Part shown: positions 22,423-33,769 of the stretch, piece after piece | How positions within the stretch are numbered: position 1 is the stretch's first letter | How the letters are laid out: each line of letters starts with the position of its first letter | DNA from: Cyathus striatus | Lineage: Eukaryota; Basidiomycota; Agaricomycetes; Agaricales; Nidulariaceae | Direction: 5' to 3' | Length of the DNA: 64,000 nt | Assembly (NCBI GenBank): GCA_025738555.1 | Contig: JAOVFP010000007.1 | Location: forward strand, 2,294,001-2,358,000 | Notes under the pieces: generated by a model | What the model saw: the letters and a program-made list of their open reading frames with translations, nothing else | Database searches by the model: none | What the model was told of the DNA's origin: nothing | Translations under genes and position numbers: made by a program

Positions 22423-25262
22423 ATGGACTCTGGAGTATTTCAAAATGTGAGCAACTTTGTCCAATATCAATCAATGATGATAGATCAGGTAGACCATTCC
22501 TAAGAGTGTATATCTATACTGTGTTCAAAATATTTAATGTTTTAGGTCAACATAAGCAATAATGAATGATCATCTCCAACACAACAAGAATCTCCATGTA
22601 CAAGCCAAATGTTCACAGGGCAAGAACAATATCTTGAAGCTTTGACAAAACATTTTAAACCTGAGATTTTATATGATATAGCAAGAAAATATTTTCTTCT
22701 GTATGGAATGAGAGGTATTGGGAAAACTCAAATCTGTTTAAAGTATACAGATGACACAGAAGACTTGTAAGTCACTTTTAATTTTTTTAAAAAAAAGTTA
22801 ACTATTTTGTTACTTGTAGCTATAAGTACCTGTTTTGAATTGACACTTCTTCAGATGCCACTGTGATACAGAGTCTTAGGGACATCTTTAAGACCTATTT
22901 TACTTCTCAGATAGTGGAGCTTTCACCAGCTGTTGTTCTCAATTGGATATCTATCCAAAAGTGCAGATAGTTGATGATATTTGATAATGCTGATAGTTCT
23001 CAAAAAACTGTGGAGAATTTTCTTCCATCTAAAAATAAAGGAAATATCTTGATCACACACAGAAATCAAGAACTGAAAAAGTAACCACAGTTGAAAACTC
23101 AATGGAAGTTACAGAGATGAGTGAAGATACTTCTATACATCTTCTTTTAAAACTTTGTGAGCTCTCTCAGCAATTTGAGTCATATGAATATGTGGCCAAA
23201 GAAATAGTTTCAGATCTTTATAGGCTTCCACTTGCAATTGATCATGCAGGTACATACATACTATCTGGAAGTTGTGATATTACTGAGTTTCAGAGTGTTT
23301 ACAAGTACAGAGCAAAGTTAATGAACAATAAAGCATTTTGTAGTGCATCAAAGTATGACAAGACAGTGGCTGCTGAGAACTATTATGCAGCACTCACTGA
23401 ATATCCAAATGAAGCCCATTTTTATTTTATAAGAAATATGAATGAAAAATGGAATAATTTGATATTTAGTGAAGCAATTGCAATGCTCATATCATATTCA
23501 TTAATAAAAAACATGTAGGCACAAAATATTATAGCTTACACCCAGTAGTTCAGCATTGATGTCAAGATAGATTATCAATGGTTAAAAAAACATTATGGAT
23601 TTTGGATACAAGTGGAATAGTAGCAACTTCAATAAGATTTGAGAATGGAATTGAGGAATATACATATAGCCAAGCAATTGTGGTTCAGGTTATTAATATT
23701 CTATCAAATGAAGATGAATTATATGGTCATAAAGACTATATGCTTTTATGGAAGTTAGCTTGTGTATTAACAAAAACTGGTATGCACATGGTAGAAATGA
23801 ATGTAAAGGAAAGAATACTAAACATAAAAAAGCAAATTATTACTCAAAAGCACCTTCACACCCATGAAAGTATGGCATAACTTGCACATACATATGCAAA
23901 CCTTGTAAAATTGAAAGAGGCAAAGGAGTTACAAGTGCCAGTACTAGAATTCAGAACCAGAGGACTGGGAAGAGAGCATCCTAACACTCTTAAGAGTATG
24001 GTAAATCTTGTATGTACTTATGAAAGGCTTGGTAAATTTAAAGAGGCAGAGGAATTGGAAGTTTCAGCCCTAAAAATTAGCATCAGAGTACTGGGCAAGG
24101 AATATTCTAACACTCTTAAAAGTATGGTCATTCTTGCATGGACATATACAAACCTTGGAAAATTGAAAGAGGCAGAGGAATAAAAAGTTCCAGCCCTGGA
24201 AATCAGTAACAGAGTTCTTGGGAAAGAGCATTCTGAAAGCCTTAGAATTATGGCAAATCTTGCACTTACATATGCAAACCTTGGAAAGCTGAGAGAGTCA
24301 GAGGAATTAGAAGTGCTAGCCCTGTAAATCAGTACCAGAGTTTGGGCAAAAGAGCATTCTGAAACCCTTAGAATTATGGCAAATCTTGCATTTACATATG
24401 AAAGCCTTGGAAAATGTAAAGAGGCAAAGGAGTTAGGAGTGTCAGCTCTAGAAATAAGTACAAGAGTTCTAGGAAAGGAGCATTCTGAAGCCCTTAGAAT
24501 TATGAGTAATCTTGGAAATACATACAGAAATATTGAAAAATTGAAAAGACTGAATTATTGAAAGTAGTAGTAGTTCCTTAAACCAAAATTTCATTGTAAG
24601 ATTTCTGGACTCAATTAGATAAACCTTCACCTAAAGTGGCGATTCAATTGAATTGTTTCAATAATACTTAGATGCTGTAGTAGGGTAACCAAGTAAATAT
24701 ACAATAGAGAGGTGTAGGTAGAACTGTCATTAAGCTGCTCTACATTTATGAGGTCTAGTTATATGGAACTATTGTGCTATCACTGTGGCTATGTTGATCT
24801 ATATAATTCTATGGTGCATTGGCACAAGTCTATATGAATTAATATAAAGGGAACTTTCCAATAAGAGATATTGCTGCTACATGAACTATGTAGCTCTATA
24901 TTGTCATGTTTTTTTTCCTGATGTAGGTAAAGAGTATCCTGACACCCTTTCAGATATGGTCAATCTTGCATGTACATATGGGGTTCTTAGAAAATAGAAA
25001 GAGACAGAGGAATTAGAAGTTCAAGCCCTAGAAATCAGAATTAGAGTACTAGTTAAAGAGCATCCTGACACCCTTTCAAGTATGACCAATCTTGCATGTA
25101 CATATGGAGACCTTAGAAAATGGAAAGAGGCAGTAATTAGGAGTATTGTCACTAGAAATTAGTATCAGAGTTCTGGGGAAAGAGCACTCTAAAAACCTTA
25201 TGATTATGGCTAATCTTGCAAACACATACAGAAACACTGCAAAAATTAAAAAGGTTGAATAA
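22423..25262 (+). pseudogene. NLR3: decayed NB-ARC/TPR gene
   Basis: The whole NLR1 plan can be followed: an N-terminus with MDSGVFQNVSNFVQ, the P-loop region GMRGIGKTQICLKY (about 22710), a Walker B remnant (LMIFDNADS, about 22975), EMSEDTSIHLLL and RLPLAIDHAG, then five to seven TPR units to about 24560. Frames are broken by many stops (for example after NNE at about 22568, and the TAG in CR-stop at about 22967). Part of the NB region near 23370 is deleted. Two more TPR units at about 24930-25262 follow about 370 bp of unrelated sequence. Clearly non-functional and older than NLR2. Confidence 0.75.
24676..24745. repeat. Short dispersed repeat, also at 30692-30755
   Basis: Both copies contain GTAGGGTAACCAAGTAAAT and AGGTAGAACTGTCATTAAGC. 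Here it lies in the insertion that interrupts the NLR3 TPR array; at 30.7 kb it lies next to a hairpin repeat end. Confidence 0.5.
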
Positions 25263-26230
25263 TAGGAAGTGGTAGTTCAATAATCTAAAACTTCATTTTA
25301 AATTTTCTTGACTCAATTTATTTTGATGTGTATGTAATAATGATAAAGATAGGGCCAACAACTGGGCCCAGCACAGCTAACTACTAAATTACTCATATAT
25401 TTAGAAATAAAAAAGTTGAACACAGGAGTAACATTGAAGAATGAGTAAGAGGTAATGAAAAAGTGAAGAGATATGGGACACAATAAAAAGAGCAGGAAGT
25501 TGAATAATGAAAGGATGATGCCAGGCATACTAGGTAGCAGTGTAGGTAGATGAAAGCAAGGTGTAGCATGATATTTGTTAACATTTAGGCAGTTGAACAG
25601 GATGAAGTCATTGCACATAGAGTCCGCCAGCCCATCCAGAACCCAAACAGCAAACCATGTTGATCTGTCCACCTATTCACCTGGTCAATGGATGGCATCA
25701 ACAAAAAATAAATGAAACAGCATGTACATCTGTTCAAAATAAGGTAGTACTGGACCCTGATAATTGATGAATGAAACAGTGATACATATTAGACTCAAGA
25801 GGGTAATATGTTTGTATATTTAAGATAATTGTAATGTCAGTCGATGTGACAGGAATATACTTACTTCAGTACAATGACTCAGGGTACAGCACCTTCGCCC
25901 CAAAGTAGTGATTCAATTGAATTCAATAATACTTAGATAAAGAAATAGGGCCGGCAAGCGGCAGAGCCCACTACCCACCAAGTCTCAACTAAAAATTGGT
26001 TGTCTATAGTTAAAAATAAGACATAGCATGCAAAGTAAAATTTGAGTCAGAGCCCAGTGCAGAAAGGGTTCTTATAAGTTATTAGCAACAATAAGATTAC
26101 TAGTCCATTGTGTCCCTCCCAAAAGTAAATATTATTTATTTGATTTTCTGATCATCTCTCATCTTGTTCATAAACAGATTAGTGAAGACCTTCAGTTTTC
26201 TACAGGCACCACCCAATGGATTTTATCTAC
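25263..26230. other. Intergenic with two short GGGCC..CCCACTACC-type repeats
   Basis: No gene recognised. At about 25345 and 25945 there are related segments beginning ATAGGGCC; the second continues to AGAGCCCACTACC. Similar segments occur at 40785-40830 and 55400-55440, so this is a short interspersed family. The minus-strand open frame 25313-25672 looks like chance. Confidence 0.4.
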
Positions 26231-27330
26231 ATATTCTGACAATAAGACTAGCTGTGAGTGAAGAAAGACCTGCCCAATCTTGTCACGAAAGTCAAAAACA
26301 CCTTGTAAGGCCTTAAGCCTTTACCTTCGTTATAGTATCTAGTGAGATCATTATAAGACACCAGCCAACTTACTACAATAACATTAAAAGGTATTGTGAT
26401 ATATGGGGTATCACATAAGGACACTTGGAATAGTGTGGCCCTACACAATGAAATATAAGATATCCTGAAGATTAACATTAAATTTCAAGATGACCGTAAT
26501 ATTGGTCGGCTTGTATAATGGCTTATAGTCTGCTTGTAAAATAGATGTGAAAAAGAGCGTACTGGATAGCTCTTTATCTGTAGACATGTTCAGACTTCTT
26601 TTCCACTGAAAGAACACAAATTTATTGGGTGGAAGTAGCAAATATAAAAGTACTTCATTACTTCTTTGAATAATTAATTTACTAAGGTTTGTGACAGGAC
26701 TAAGAACTACACAAGAGCCAGACCCGCTTACCATACCCCTAGACAAGTTCAAGATGTGCCCAGATTAGAAGATTTAAATCTAACACTAGTTCTGGAACAT
26801 CTGCCGAGACTGCAAGATCCGAAGTGGGCTGACTAAAACATTGATATCGAATGCATAAAAGACCAATTGCTTTCGCAGTAGTATCCCCTCAGTATTTGAG
26901 TTGTATTGGTGAGTGGTAAGGATAAGGTAAGCAGAAGAGTAGGTAAGCTTAAGTCTGGTAAATCCTTCACATTGCATGATTGATTATATTTAGTGTGAGT
27001 AGTAGATTAGATTACTGTTGTACTTGTGAAGTTGTAACTACATTGTTAAAATTAGATGAAGAAATAGTTATTTTTAGAGCAGTCTAAAGTTACCTTACAA
27101 GAAATTAAATGGCATAAATTTATTGTAATACTCTATAGCACGTCTTTAAATTGCTTATGATAATCGAGCTGGTTTCAATGAGCTGTAAGGTGCACAGCCA
27201 TATCTTGTAAGAGCCTTAAGGTTTCGTGTTCAATTTAATGCCCTTTAATACTGCTGATGCATTAAGGCATTCCAATGCCTTATAATGCCTTGTGTGGTAA
27301 ACTAAGTTTTCGTGACACTATGATCCCTGG
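26230..27330. repeat. Dispersed repeat, paralogue of 6240-7030
   Basis: Shares the ordered blocks described for 6240-7030 and is slightly longer. It contains a near-palindromic AAGGCATT / AATGCCTT cluster at 27260-27300. No coding frame convincingly belongs to it. Confidence 0.45.
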
Positions 27331-27900
27331 AGTTTCAAGTTCAGGCTTCTTATGCTTTATCATTCACAGGTATTGGCCCAGTATATTTGAATCAATGAAG
27401 GTTAGGAAGGAATTGGCTGAAATATGTTGTTATAAGTGAACAGGCAAAGAAATATATATCCAACCATTCGTAGTTGAACGTCTCTAGCACAATTGTTTCT
27501 AAAGATTTGAGCTTGGCCCAAACCTTGAAGAATGTCTACAGTACTCAGAAGTATTGCTTCAATATTAAGTGTTGTAAGATTAAAAGACTGGAGTTTTGAC
27601 CAGCACCCGAAGCTGTAGTTGCATGGAAGGTTTTTGGACCTGACATCAATAAGAGTGTCAGGTTCTGGTCTTGGTGTGGCTATTTAAACAATCTGAGCTC
27701 CTGGCTGTAGAGAGGAATATCCCTTAGGGTGGACTATACATGTAGATAGCTAGATAAAGTAATCTCAGTCTATAGTGTATAATATAAGGACTGTACCTAT
27801 ACACGTAGATAGTTAGATAAAATAATCTTAGATATGCATGATGTTAGTATGTGATAAAATAGAAAAATAATCTAAATGTCTCACCTCAGTCTGTAGCGTA
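27331..27900. other. Intergenic with internal direct repeats
   Basis: A block of about 120 bp is imperfectly repeated: GTAGATAG.TAGATAAA occurs at about 27740 and 27798, and CAGTCT.TAG.GTATAATATAAG at about 27767 and 27889. The second copy of the latter supplied the target site of the element that follows. No gene seen. Confidence 0.45.
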
Positions 27901-27909
27901 TAATATAAG

Positions 27910-29362
27910 GGGCTACTATATTTTGACATTGCCCAGATTTTGACGTTGCCAGTGAGGCAACGTCAAATCTCACGCGGCAACGTCATGCAACACCAGGCAA
28001 CGTCACAGGCAACGCCAGGCAACGTCACAGGCAACGCCAGGCAACGTCACAGGCAACGCCAGGCAACGTCACAGGCAACGCCAGGCAACGTCACAGGCAA
28101 TGCCAGGCAACATCACAGGCAATGCCAGGCAACATCACAGGCAACGCCAGGCAACATCACAGGCAACGCCAGGCAACGTCACAGGCAATGCCAGCGCAGT
28201 GCAAGGCCCAAGAATGTGTTGATGCCTAAACCAAAAAAATTGTAAGTGAGTCCATTGAACATCCATTCGACCTGGGTGTTCTAAGGTGTTGAGAAAGGGG
28301 GAGAATATTTTCACTGAATTCAGGGAAGTAGATACATGGATTTTAAATAAAATTTAAATAAAGAGAGTACCTAATGAGGCATAGTTGAATAAAGCGGAAA
28401 TTAATAGTGTTGAGGTTGTAGATTATTGAAAGAAAAAGGGAAAGTTTGAAACATAAAGCATACCGATGAATTGAAAGATAATTTGTAAGATAAAAACTTC
28501 AGGAGAGGGACTTGAGGTGGTGACACAGCCTTTGGTAAAGCAAATTATCATATTCAGCGGGTTTTGGTAGTGTGAAATACTGATGATCTTGAGTTACTCT
28601 TGAGTAATTGCGGCGTTGAGGCAATGTACAAGTGTGTCCGTGTTGGAGGGAGAAAGTGAGAGAGCGCGCGAACAGCACGTCGACGCACGCATCAGCTGAT
28701 TACGTAATGGAAATAATGTTTGCCCTCCAGCAATGTCAAAGGCAACGTCAAGCAATGTCATGGCAACGCCATCTGGCAACGTCACAGCAACGTCAGCAAC
28801 ATCCAGGCAACGTCTGGCAATGCCAGCAACATCAAGCAACGTCACGGCAATGTCAATTCTCAGATTGGCAACATCAAAATCCTTATTTTCAGATTTCTGT
28901 AACATGTATAAAAATGAGTAGAGTGCATGTATCTCTACCAACTCTATTTGTTATTAGTATATATCATAAATTTACAAAAATACCAGCCAGCTAAAATCTA
29001 AATAGTATTAGAAATGTTGTACACATGACAAAATATATGTATTTCACTGTGGGAATGTAAGTATTATTTGTTATACCCTCTCCCCACCCCCCCATCCAGT
29101 GCTAATATATATTATTAAAATGAAAGAACATCCATCTTATGCAATCCTACTTATTTATTGTATTTATTACTAACTACACAGCTGGGACTTGAACACAGGA
29201 CCTCAGCACTAAGTAATATATGTAGCAACATCAAAAATAAATAAGCAACGTCACGCAACGTCACACGCAACACCAGGCAACGTCAAATCTCAGAATGGCA
29301 ACGCCAAGCAACGTCACTTTCGGCAACGTCAAATCTAGGGCAACGTCAAAATCTGTAGGCCC
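27910..29362. mobile_element. 1453-bp TIR element with 9-bp target duplication and GGCAACGTCA arrays
   Basis: Flanked by the perfect 9-bp direct repeat TAATATAAG (27901-27909 and 29363-29371). The ends are imperfect inverted repeats: GGGCTACTATATTTTGAC on the left, and GGGCCTACAGATTTTGAC read inward from the right. Both subterminal regions, and a stretch at 28730-28880, are built from many copies of a roughly 10-bp word GGCAACGTCA and its CpG-decayed forms. No transposase frame is present; open frames across the arrays are repeat artefacts. The 9-bp duplication fits a Mutator-like mechanism, but the superfamily cannot be fixed from the ends alone. It is non-autonomous, and the repeated word may be the transposase binding site (inference). 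Confidence 0.75.
27994..28191 (+). repeat. Nine-unit 22-bp tandem array
   Basis: Nine exact 22-bp units of form CAGGCAACGTCACAGGCAAC plus GC. Each unit holds two CpG sites. All differences between units are CG to CA at the first site (units 6, 7, 8) or CG to TG at the second (units 5, 6, 9): 6 of 18 sites changed and no other base differs. Confidence 0.9.
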
Positions 29363-29545
29363 TAATATAAGGACTGAGGTGAGTGTGTATGTACTGGTAC
29401 ATATTTATACATATCTATGAGTTGCCATAATAGAAAGGGATAAAGGAAATATATAGAAAGGTAACAATAGAGAAAGAAATAGATTAAAGGGAGAAAGGCA
29501 TATACATGCTCGTGCATTTACAGTGACATAACCGTTAATTCCATT

Positions 29546-30424
29546 TCATACCAACACTGGCAAGATGAGACGGTTCACCAGTAGGTGTATGTCTATAGAT
29601 GCCAATTTGGTGATGGTAAATGACTCGAGCCCAGGAAGAGTAATTGATTCGTCGTCGGCACTTCAAATTCAACTTTCCCAGGTAATTTCACTCAGATAAA
29701 CTAGTCGAACATTTTTAGTTTCGGACAGGATTCGTATTGTATCTTTTGTGGTATTGCCAACAACAATAACGGTCTGAATGGATGACCATGGTACCAAATC
29801 TAGGCTGGAGCTTCGGAAATTTTCAATCTTGAGTTCATGTAGCTTTGGACACTTTCTGAAAATGTCCAGATGACTCCAGCCTGGTTCAATTATCACATCT
29901 GGGCGGTGAATGGCAATTGGTTTGAGGAGAGGAAAATCATAGCTACAGCCCTTGAAGTGGTGATACCAGCAGCCTTGTAGTAATTCAACCTGAATGGGAT
30001 ATCTTGTCCCTCTAGATATGAAAATCGAAATATTAGTCCAGATGCTTGGTGTAGTCTAAGCAATCTCCCTCCATTTCTTGCAAACTGCATCAAGGAAGAA
30101 GGGGGAAAGAAGCTTGGGTCGTTTGTCAAAGTCAGGCCTGGCGTTGTAGGGGATAGCATACGCAAATATTTCAGACAAAATTTCCACTGGAATGCGCGAT
30201 ATCGGAGATAAATCATTCACATGTGCCTTCAGTTGTGGGAGCTCATTTTGAAGATATCCAACCAACGCCTCCGTGTGTGTTATATTGTCCATCATGGTTT
30301 GACGATATCCTAATGTGTTTGGTGATGTGCTCTTTACAGGAAAATGATTTGTAGTGCTATTCCTAGGATTTTCCGATAGTACTAAATGGTTGTTTGTGGA
30401 TCCACAAAGTATACATTGACTCAT
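29546..30424 (-). pseudogene. F-box/LRR-type protein pseudogene
   Basis: Read on the minus strand from MSQCILCGSTNN, through an N-terminal coiled region (YLQNELPQLKAHVNDL), to the F-box core LSPISRIPVEILSEIFAYA (about 30210-30155) and FFLDAVCKKWREIA. The frame then meets TAG (30052-30050) where the family has Trp, and continues in the same frame as TTPSIWTNISIFIS. It runs on through leucine-rich sequence to SEITWES, two TGA stops, SITLPGLESFTITKLASI and a further TGA near 29546. One frame with isolated stops indicates a recent pseudogene. F-box proteins normally recruit substrates to SCF ubiquitin ligases (family knowledge). Confidence 0.75.
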
Positions 30425-30657
30425 ACCTGTCCATAGCTGAAGGAATGTACATTGGCAGGGATGTCGGGGATCGACATGAGAGGAGACAGTAGGTGTGGAA
30501 CAACAGAGCAGCCACACATGTTCATTATGATGAAAGAACATTACAGTAACTGATCACAAAAGTTCTAAAAAGGCATTAGCCAATCAGAAGCCCTGAAAAT
30601 GAGATCCCGAACGCGATCCACAAATTGTCTTATTAGGAAATCCAAACCTCCCCAAAA

Positions 30658-30681
30658 CCCACTACCTTAAAAGGTAGTGGG
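30658..30681. repeat. Hairpin repeat end, CCCACTACC-TTAAAA-GGTAGTGGG
   Basis: A 9-bp stem with a 6-nt loop. Nearly the same hairpin occurs at 41632-41656, and single arms occur at 16365, 25960 and 40820. It is probably the end of a short dispersed element. Confidence 0.5.
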
Positions 30682-30959
30682 AATATTGTGGTAGGGTAAC
30701 CAAGTAAATGTACAATATAAAATTGCAGGTAGAACTGTCATTAAGCTGTTGTATTTTTTTTTACGATTTTGGTTGTTGAGGCGCTGAAGCCTGAAGGAAG
30801 GAAGACAAATTTGGACAAATGAAAAGGCACAAGCGTCCTATTGTTCTCATTTGGCATTCGGACCCACACTCCAAAGCCCCCGCACAATACAAGTACACAA
30901 ACAGAGGCTGTGCATTGGCGCTGTCATCCTCCGCTGGGCGCCGTTTTTGGAACCCACAA

Positions 30960-31260
30960 GCTCAGTGGGAACGCTGAGAAGACGCTGAGAAGCTTATGCA
31001 CAAGAGGGCGATGTGCTTCGATGGCAACTCATCCAGTGTCATTCTTGTACAGCTTGTACAGGTCTTTGTTCTTTGCCAGTTATTTGCTTTATTACCTCGA
31101 GTGTACAGGCCACTTCGTTCTCTCCTCAACAACACCAACATCGCAGCTCGACAATACCCGCTGCAAGAACTTACTTATCAGATACGTTATCGAAGGAACA
31201 ATAGGATAGGATAGGATAAGAATGAACAGTGTGTATTCTTTTCATTTGGAGCGTGGACCA
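30960..31260 (+). repeat. 5'-flank of the plus-strand DUF6699 copy
   Basis: Matches the reverse strand of about 250-910. It ends in a short GATAG-type tandem run (31199-31219) just before the DUF6699 5' exon. It probably includes the promoter of the copy downstream. Confidence 0.5.
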
Positions 31261-31321
31261 GAGATACTAATCTGATCAACAGACAATCTATTTCACGCGT
31301 TCCCCGGCGCACGACAGCAAA

Positions 31322-32674
31322 ATGGTTTCATCCCTCCTCCCTCTCAAGCTCAAGCACCGTACGTCCCCTCTGCTCCCACTCCCCCTCGATCTCAATCACA
31401 CTCACACAATTCGCCTACAGACCATGGTCAGCACCCCCAGGTGCCCCGGTGCCTCAATCCGGCTGGCCCAACCCGACATTCGGTCCCTCCACCTCAGCAG
31501 GCAACGCTCCTGCTCCACACTCGCCCTGGCTGCCCACATCCCCATGGCAAGCGTCCTCTGCTCCTTGGAATGCCCCCTCCTCGCCTTGGCATGCACCCTC
31601 CTCACCGTGGAATCCACCAACCTCCTGGCCAGCGCCCCTCCATACACCGGCAAGTCCAAGCGTATGGGACCCCCACCCCTTGTCTCCGCTCCCCCACTAT
31701 CGCACTCCAACTCGGCCCCGGTACCGGGTTGGCTTGCTCCCCCTCCACAGAGTCCGTTTGCCAGGCCAGCGAGTGCTGGTGCAACGTTGGGTGAGGGTCC
31801 GTGGGGGAGGCAGGATGAGCCTCCTTGGGTGCAACACAATGGAGATCTGGGAGGGGGGGGAGGAGGGGGGGTGTATCAGCCAATGTTCTTTGCTCCTCAT
31901 AACTCAGCGGGACTCCATCGATCCATCAGTGCGCCTTGGAGTCGAAGTCGGACGAGAGGCACAGACGCATTCAGCGAAGACAATCTCGCGAAGAGGCCTA
32001 GAGACTGGAGAGATGATTACACTGCGCCCTCTCTCCGAGGACGCTTTCGATTCCCCCTCAGAGCACGCTCACGCTCTCGCTCGATATCAGTGGCACCTCG
32101 AGAAGCCAAATGTACAATATCACCATACCTAGACACAGGAGGACAGCATAACATATCATACGACCTACGCCTCCCACCACCCCCCAGCATCCCCCAAATA
32201 ACACTATTCCAACTAGCCCTCCTACCACCTCTCCAGTCCCTCTCCTTAACCCAGTCCCTCCTACCCTAGTCCATCCCTATACGCGCATCGACTCCCTCGG
32301 GTATAACAATCTCCGACCTCCTATGCCTCTACGAAGAGCTGCAAGAACTTATTCGACAGGGGGAGTATTACACAGACGCATTAGGTGGGAAAGAGAGGGA
32401 GGCACTGGGTCGTGCTGCGACTGTCCGATGTGCGGGTGATAGTGGGTTACTCGGACACGGAGTCTTGAGAGTCGATTTTTTGGGCGAGGAATACATTTTT
32501 GCAGGGATTGTAGATGGACATGGAGGGTGGGAGGGTAGGAGTTCAAGGCACAACAGAGATGAAGCATTTTCGTGTGGAATGTGGGGAGAAGAGATGAGGA
32601 ACGACACTGAAGTTTTTCATCGTCGTTGGGAGCAATGGATGTCAGTGGTGTGTGCGTTTTTCACCATCACGTGA
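31322..32674 (+). pseudogene. DUF6699-family gene, best-preserved copy, one stop and one frameshift
   Basis: A GT-AG intron is likely at 31359-31420. Downstream a Pro/Trp-rich region (PQSGWPNPTFGPSTSAG, then repeats of SPWHAPSSPWN) runs in one frame to about 31720. The frame then shifts, and APPPQSPFARPASAG, a Gly run, and the Arg/Ser-rich LRARSRSRSISVAPRE follow. The C-terminal domain begins at about 32140 (HNISYDLRLPPPPSI). A single TAG at 32267-32269 stands where relatives have Trp (LLPWSI). Past it the same frame stays open through GITISDLL, EYYTDALG and GVLRVDFLGEEYIFAGIVDG to TGA at 32672-32674. The family is restricted to mushroom-forming fungi as far as I know, and its function is unknown. 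This copy is probably inactive. Confidence 0.65.
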
Positions 32675-33760
32675 TCTGAAATGCGCTCCATTCCCCAGAA
32701 AGAAACGTTGATAAGAAACGTATCCGTACGTCCATTTTACTTTATTATATCTTTGGCCTCTTCGCAATTTCGTTCACGCATCAAGGATAGATAAGACAAT
32801 ACTCATGAAAAAGCATGTAGGTGACCACTTATACCATCATGAGATCATCAGTGCCGGATGAATCGCCCAGATAAGAATATATTACTATTCGTACGTTTCG
32901 GTTTTGATCGTTGCTACTGTACATACACTTATGCAAGGACCACCATCTTTTCCACTTCGAGGATTGTTAACGAGCCGCAATCGACAACGGCAAGACATGG
33001 TGTGAAGTTCAGGCCACTGGCTTGACGCGTCAGTAGTAGTCAAGGATCTAGTAAGTGGACAACTGTTAATATGGGAGAAAATAATGTCCAATGATTGTGG
33101 TGGAAGGAAGAGTGGGTAGGTGTGATAGGTAGGATGTTCAAATGCGTAAATTAGACCTATGTTGATGGGCGTCTGAATGTGGATACGCTTACTTCTAACA
33201 ATAAAGCAGGAGGTTCGAGGGTTCCTCGCGTATTATTGCTCAACTACTGAAAATGTAATATCTCGATCATACCGAACCACAAAACCTAAATTCATCTCCC
33301 TCCGTAAATGTAAGCCGTTATCGTTACTCTATTGGTATTATAGGTACCTTGACATTCTACTTGTTCAAACAATGCACTCATAATGACCCGATTCATGAGC
33401 TCGTCTGGAGTGAAGTATAACATTCAATAGTTTCACCTTCTGCATCGAATACACTGACAGTGTCGTTAATTCTTGCTATCGTCCAGTCGTGAGTTGCTTT
33501 CTTTTTTAGCCTAAAAAAATCGATCTATATCTTCGACACTGCGACACCACTATCTTGGTAGACCATTGGAAGCACCCCACTTTTAACTTCAAGAGTTTAT
33601 GTGATCCCTGCACGATCCGTGAAGTGGACCGCCTCCAACGCCGACTCCACACAGCTATGTTACTTAATACTAAATTCTCATGTAAACTTATCACTGGAAA
33701 CTCACAAGTAATATCGAGTATTGAGGGTACCAAAAATGATGTTGAAACGATGGGAAATAG
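32675..33760. other. Intergenic, nothing recognised
   Basis: Ordinary CpG content. It starts with a CACGTGATC box resembling the DUF6699 3' flank (32660-32675). The short open frames 33177-33383 and 33555-33764 show no family features. Confidence 0.4.
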
Positions 33761-33769
33761 TTGACAAGG

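Larger units (their letters stand above)
8600..25800. other. CpG-depleted block of about 17 kb
   Basis: Reading by eye, CpG is almost absent across this stretch (only about four sites noted in the 4.2 kb of NLR1 exon 3), while TpG and CpA are common. Sequence before 8.4 kb and after 25.8 kb has ordinary CpG content. The DUF6699 block inside it (17.9-19.8 kb) differs from its CpG-rich paralogue at 42-43.8 kb mainly by CG to TG or CG to CA. This is the mark of methylated-cytosine deamination or a RIP-like process acting at CpG. Confidence 0.75.

Noticed and set aside
25313..25672. 119-codon minus-strand frame with hydrophobic stretches
   Set aside because: Hydrophobicity arises from T-rich composition; no start context or homologous copy.
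27994..28191. CRISPR-like array
   Set aside because: Units are contiguous 22-bp tandem copies without unique spacers, in a eukaryotic genome, with no cas genes.
27940..28245. Gln/Ala-rich open frame over the 22-bp array, and similar frames at 28632-28994
   Set aside because: Translation of a non-coding tandem motif inside a TIR element; no start context or conserved protein.
30658..30681. Helitron 3' hairpin
   Set aside because: The hairpin is not followed by CTRR within about 12 bases and no Rep/helicase sequence is present.
31199..31219. Telomere-like repeat
   Set aside because: Only a short GATAG-type run; not the fungal TTAGGG unit and located internally.
31402..31900. Minus-strand open frames (145, 93, 67 codons) opposite the 31-kb DUF6699 copy
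   Set aside because: GC-rich antisense shadows of the Pro/Trp-rich coding region.
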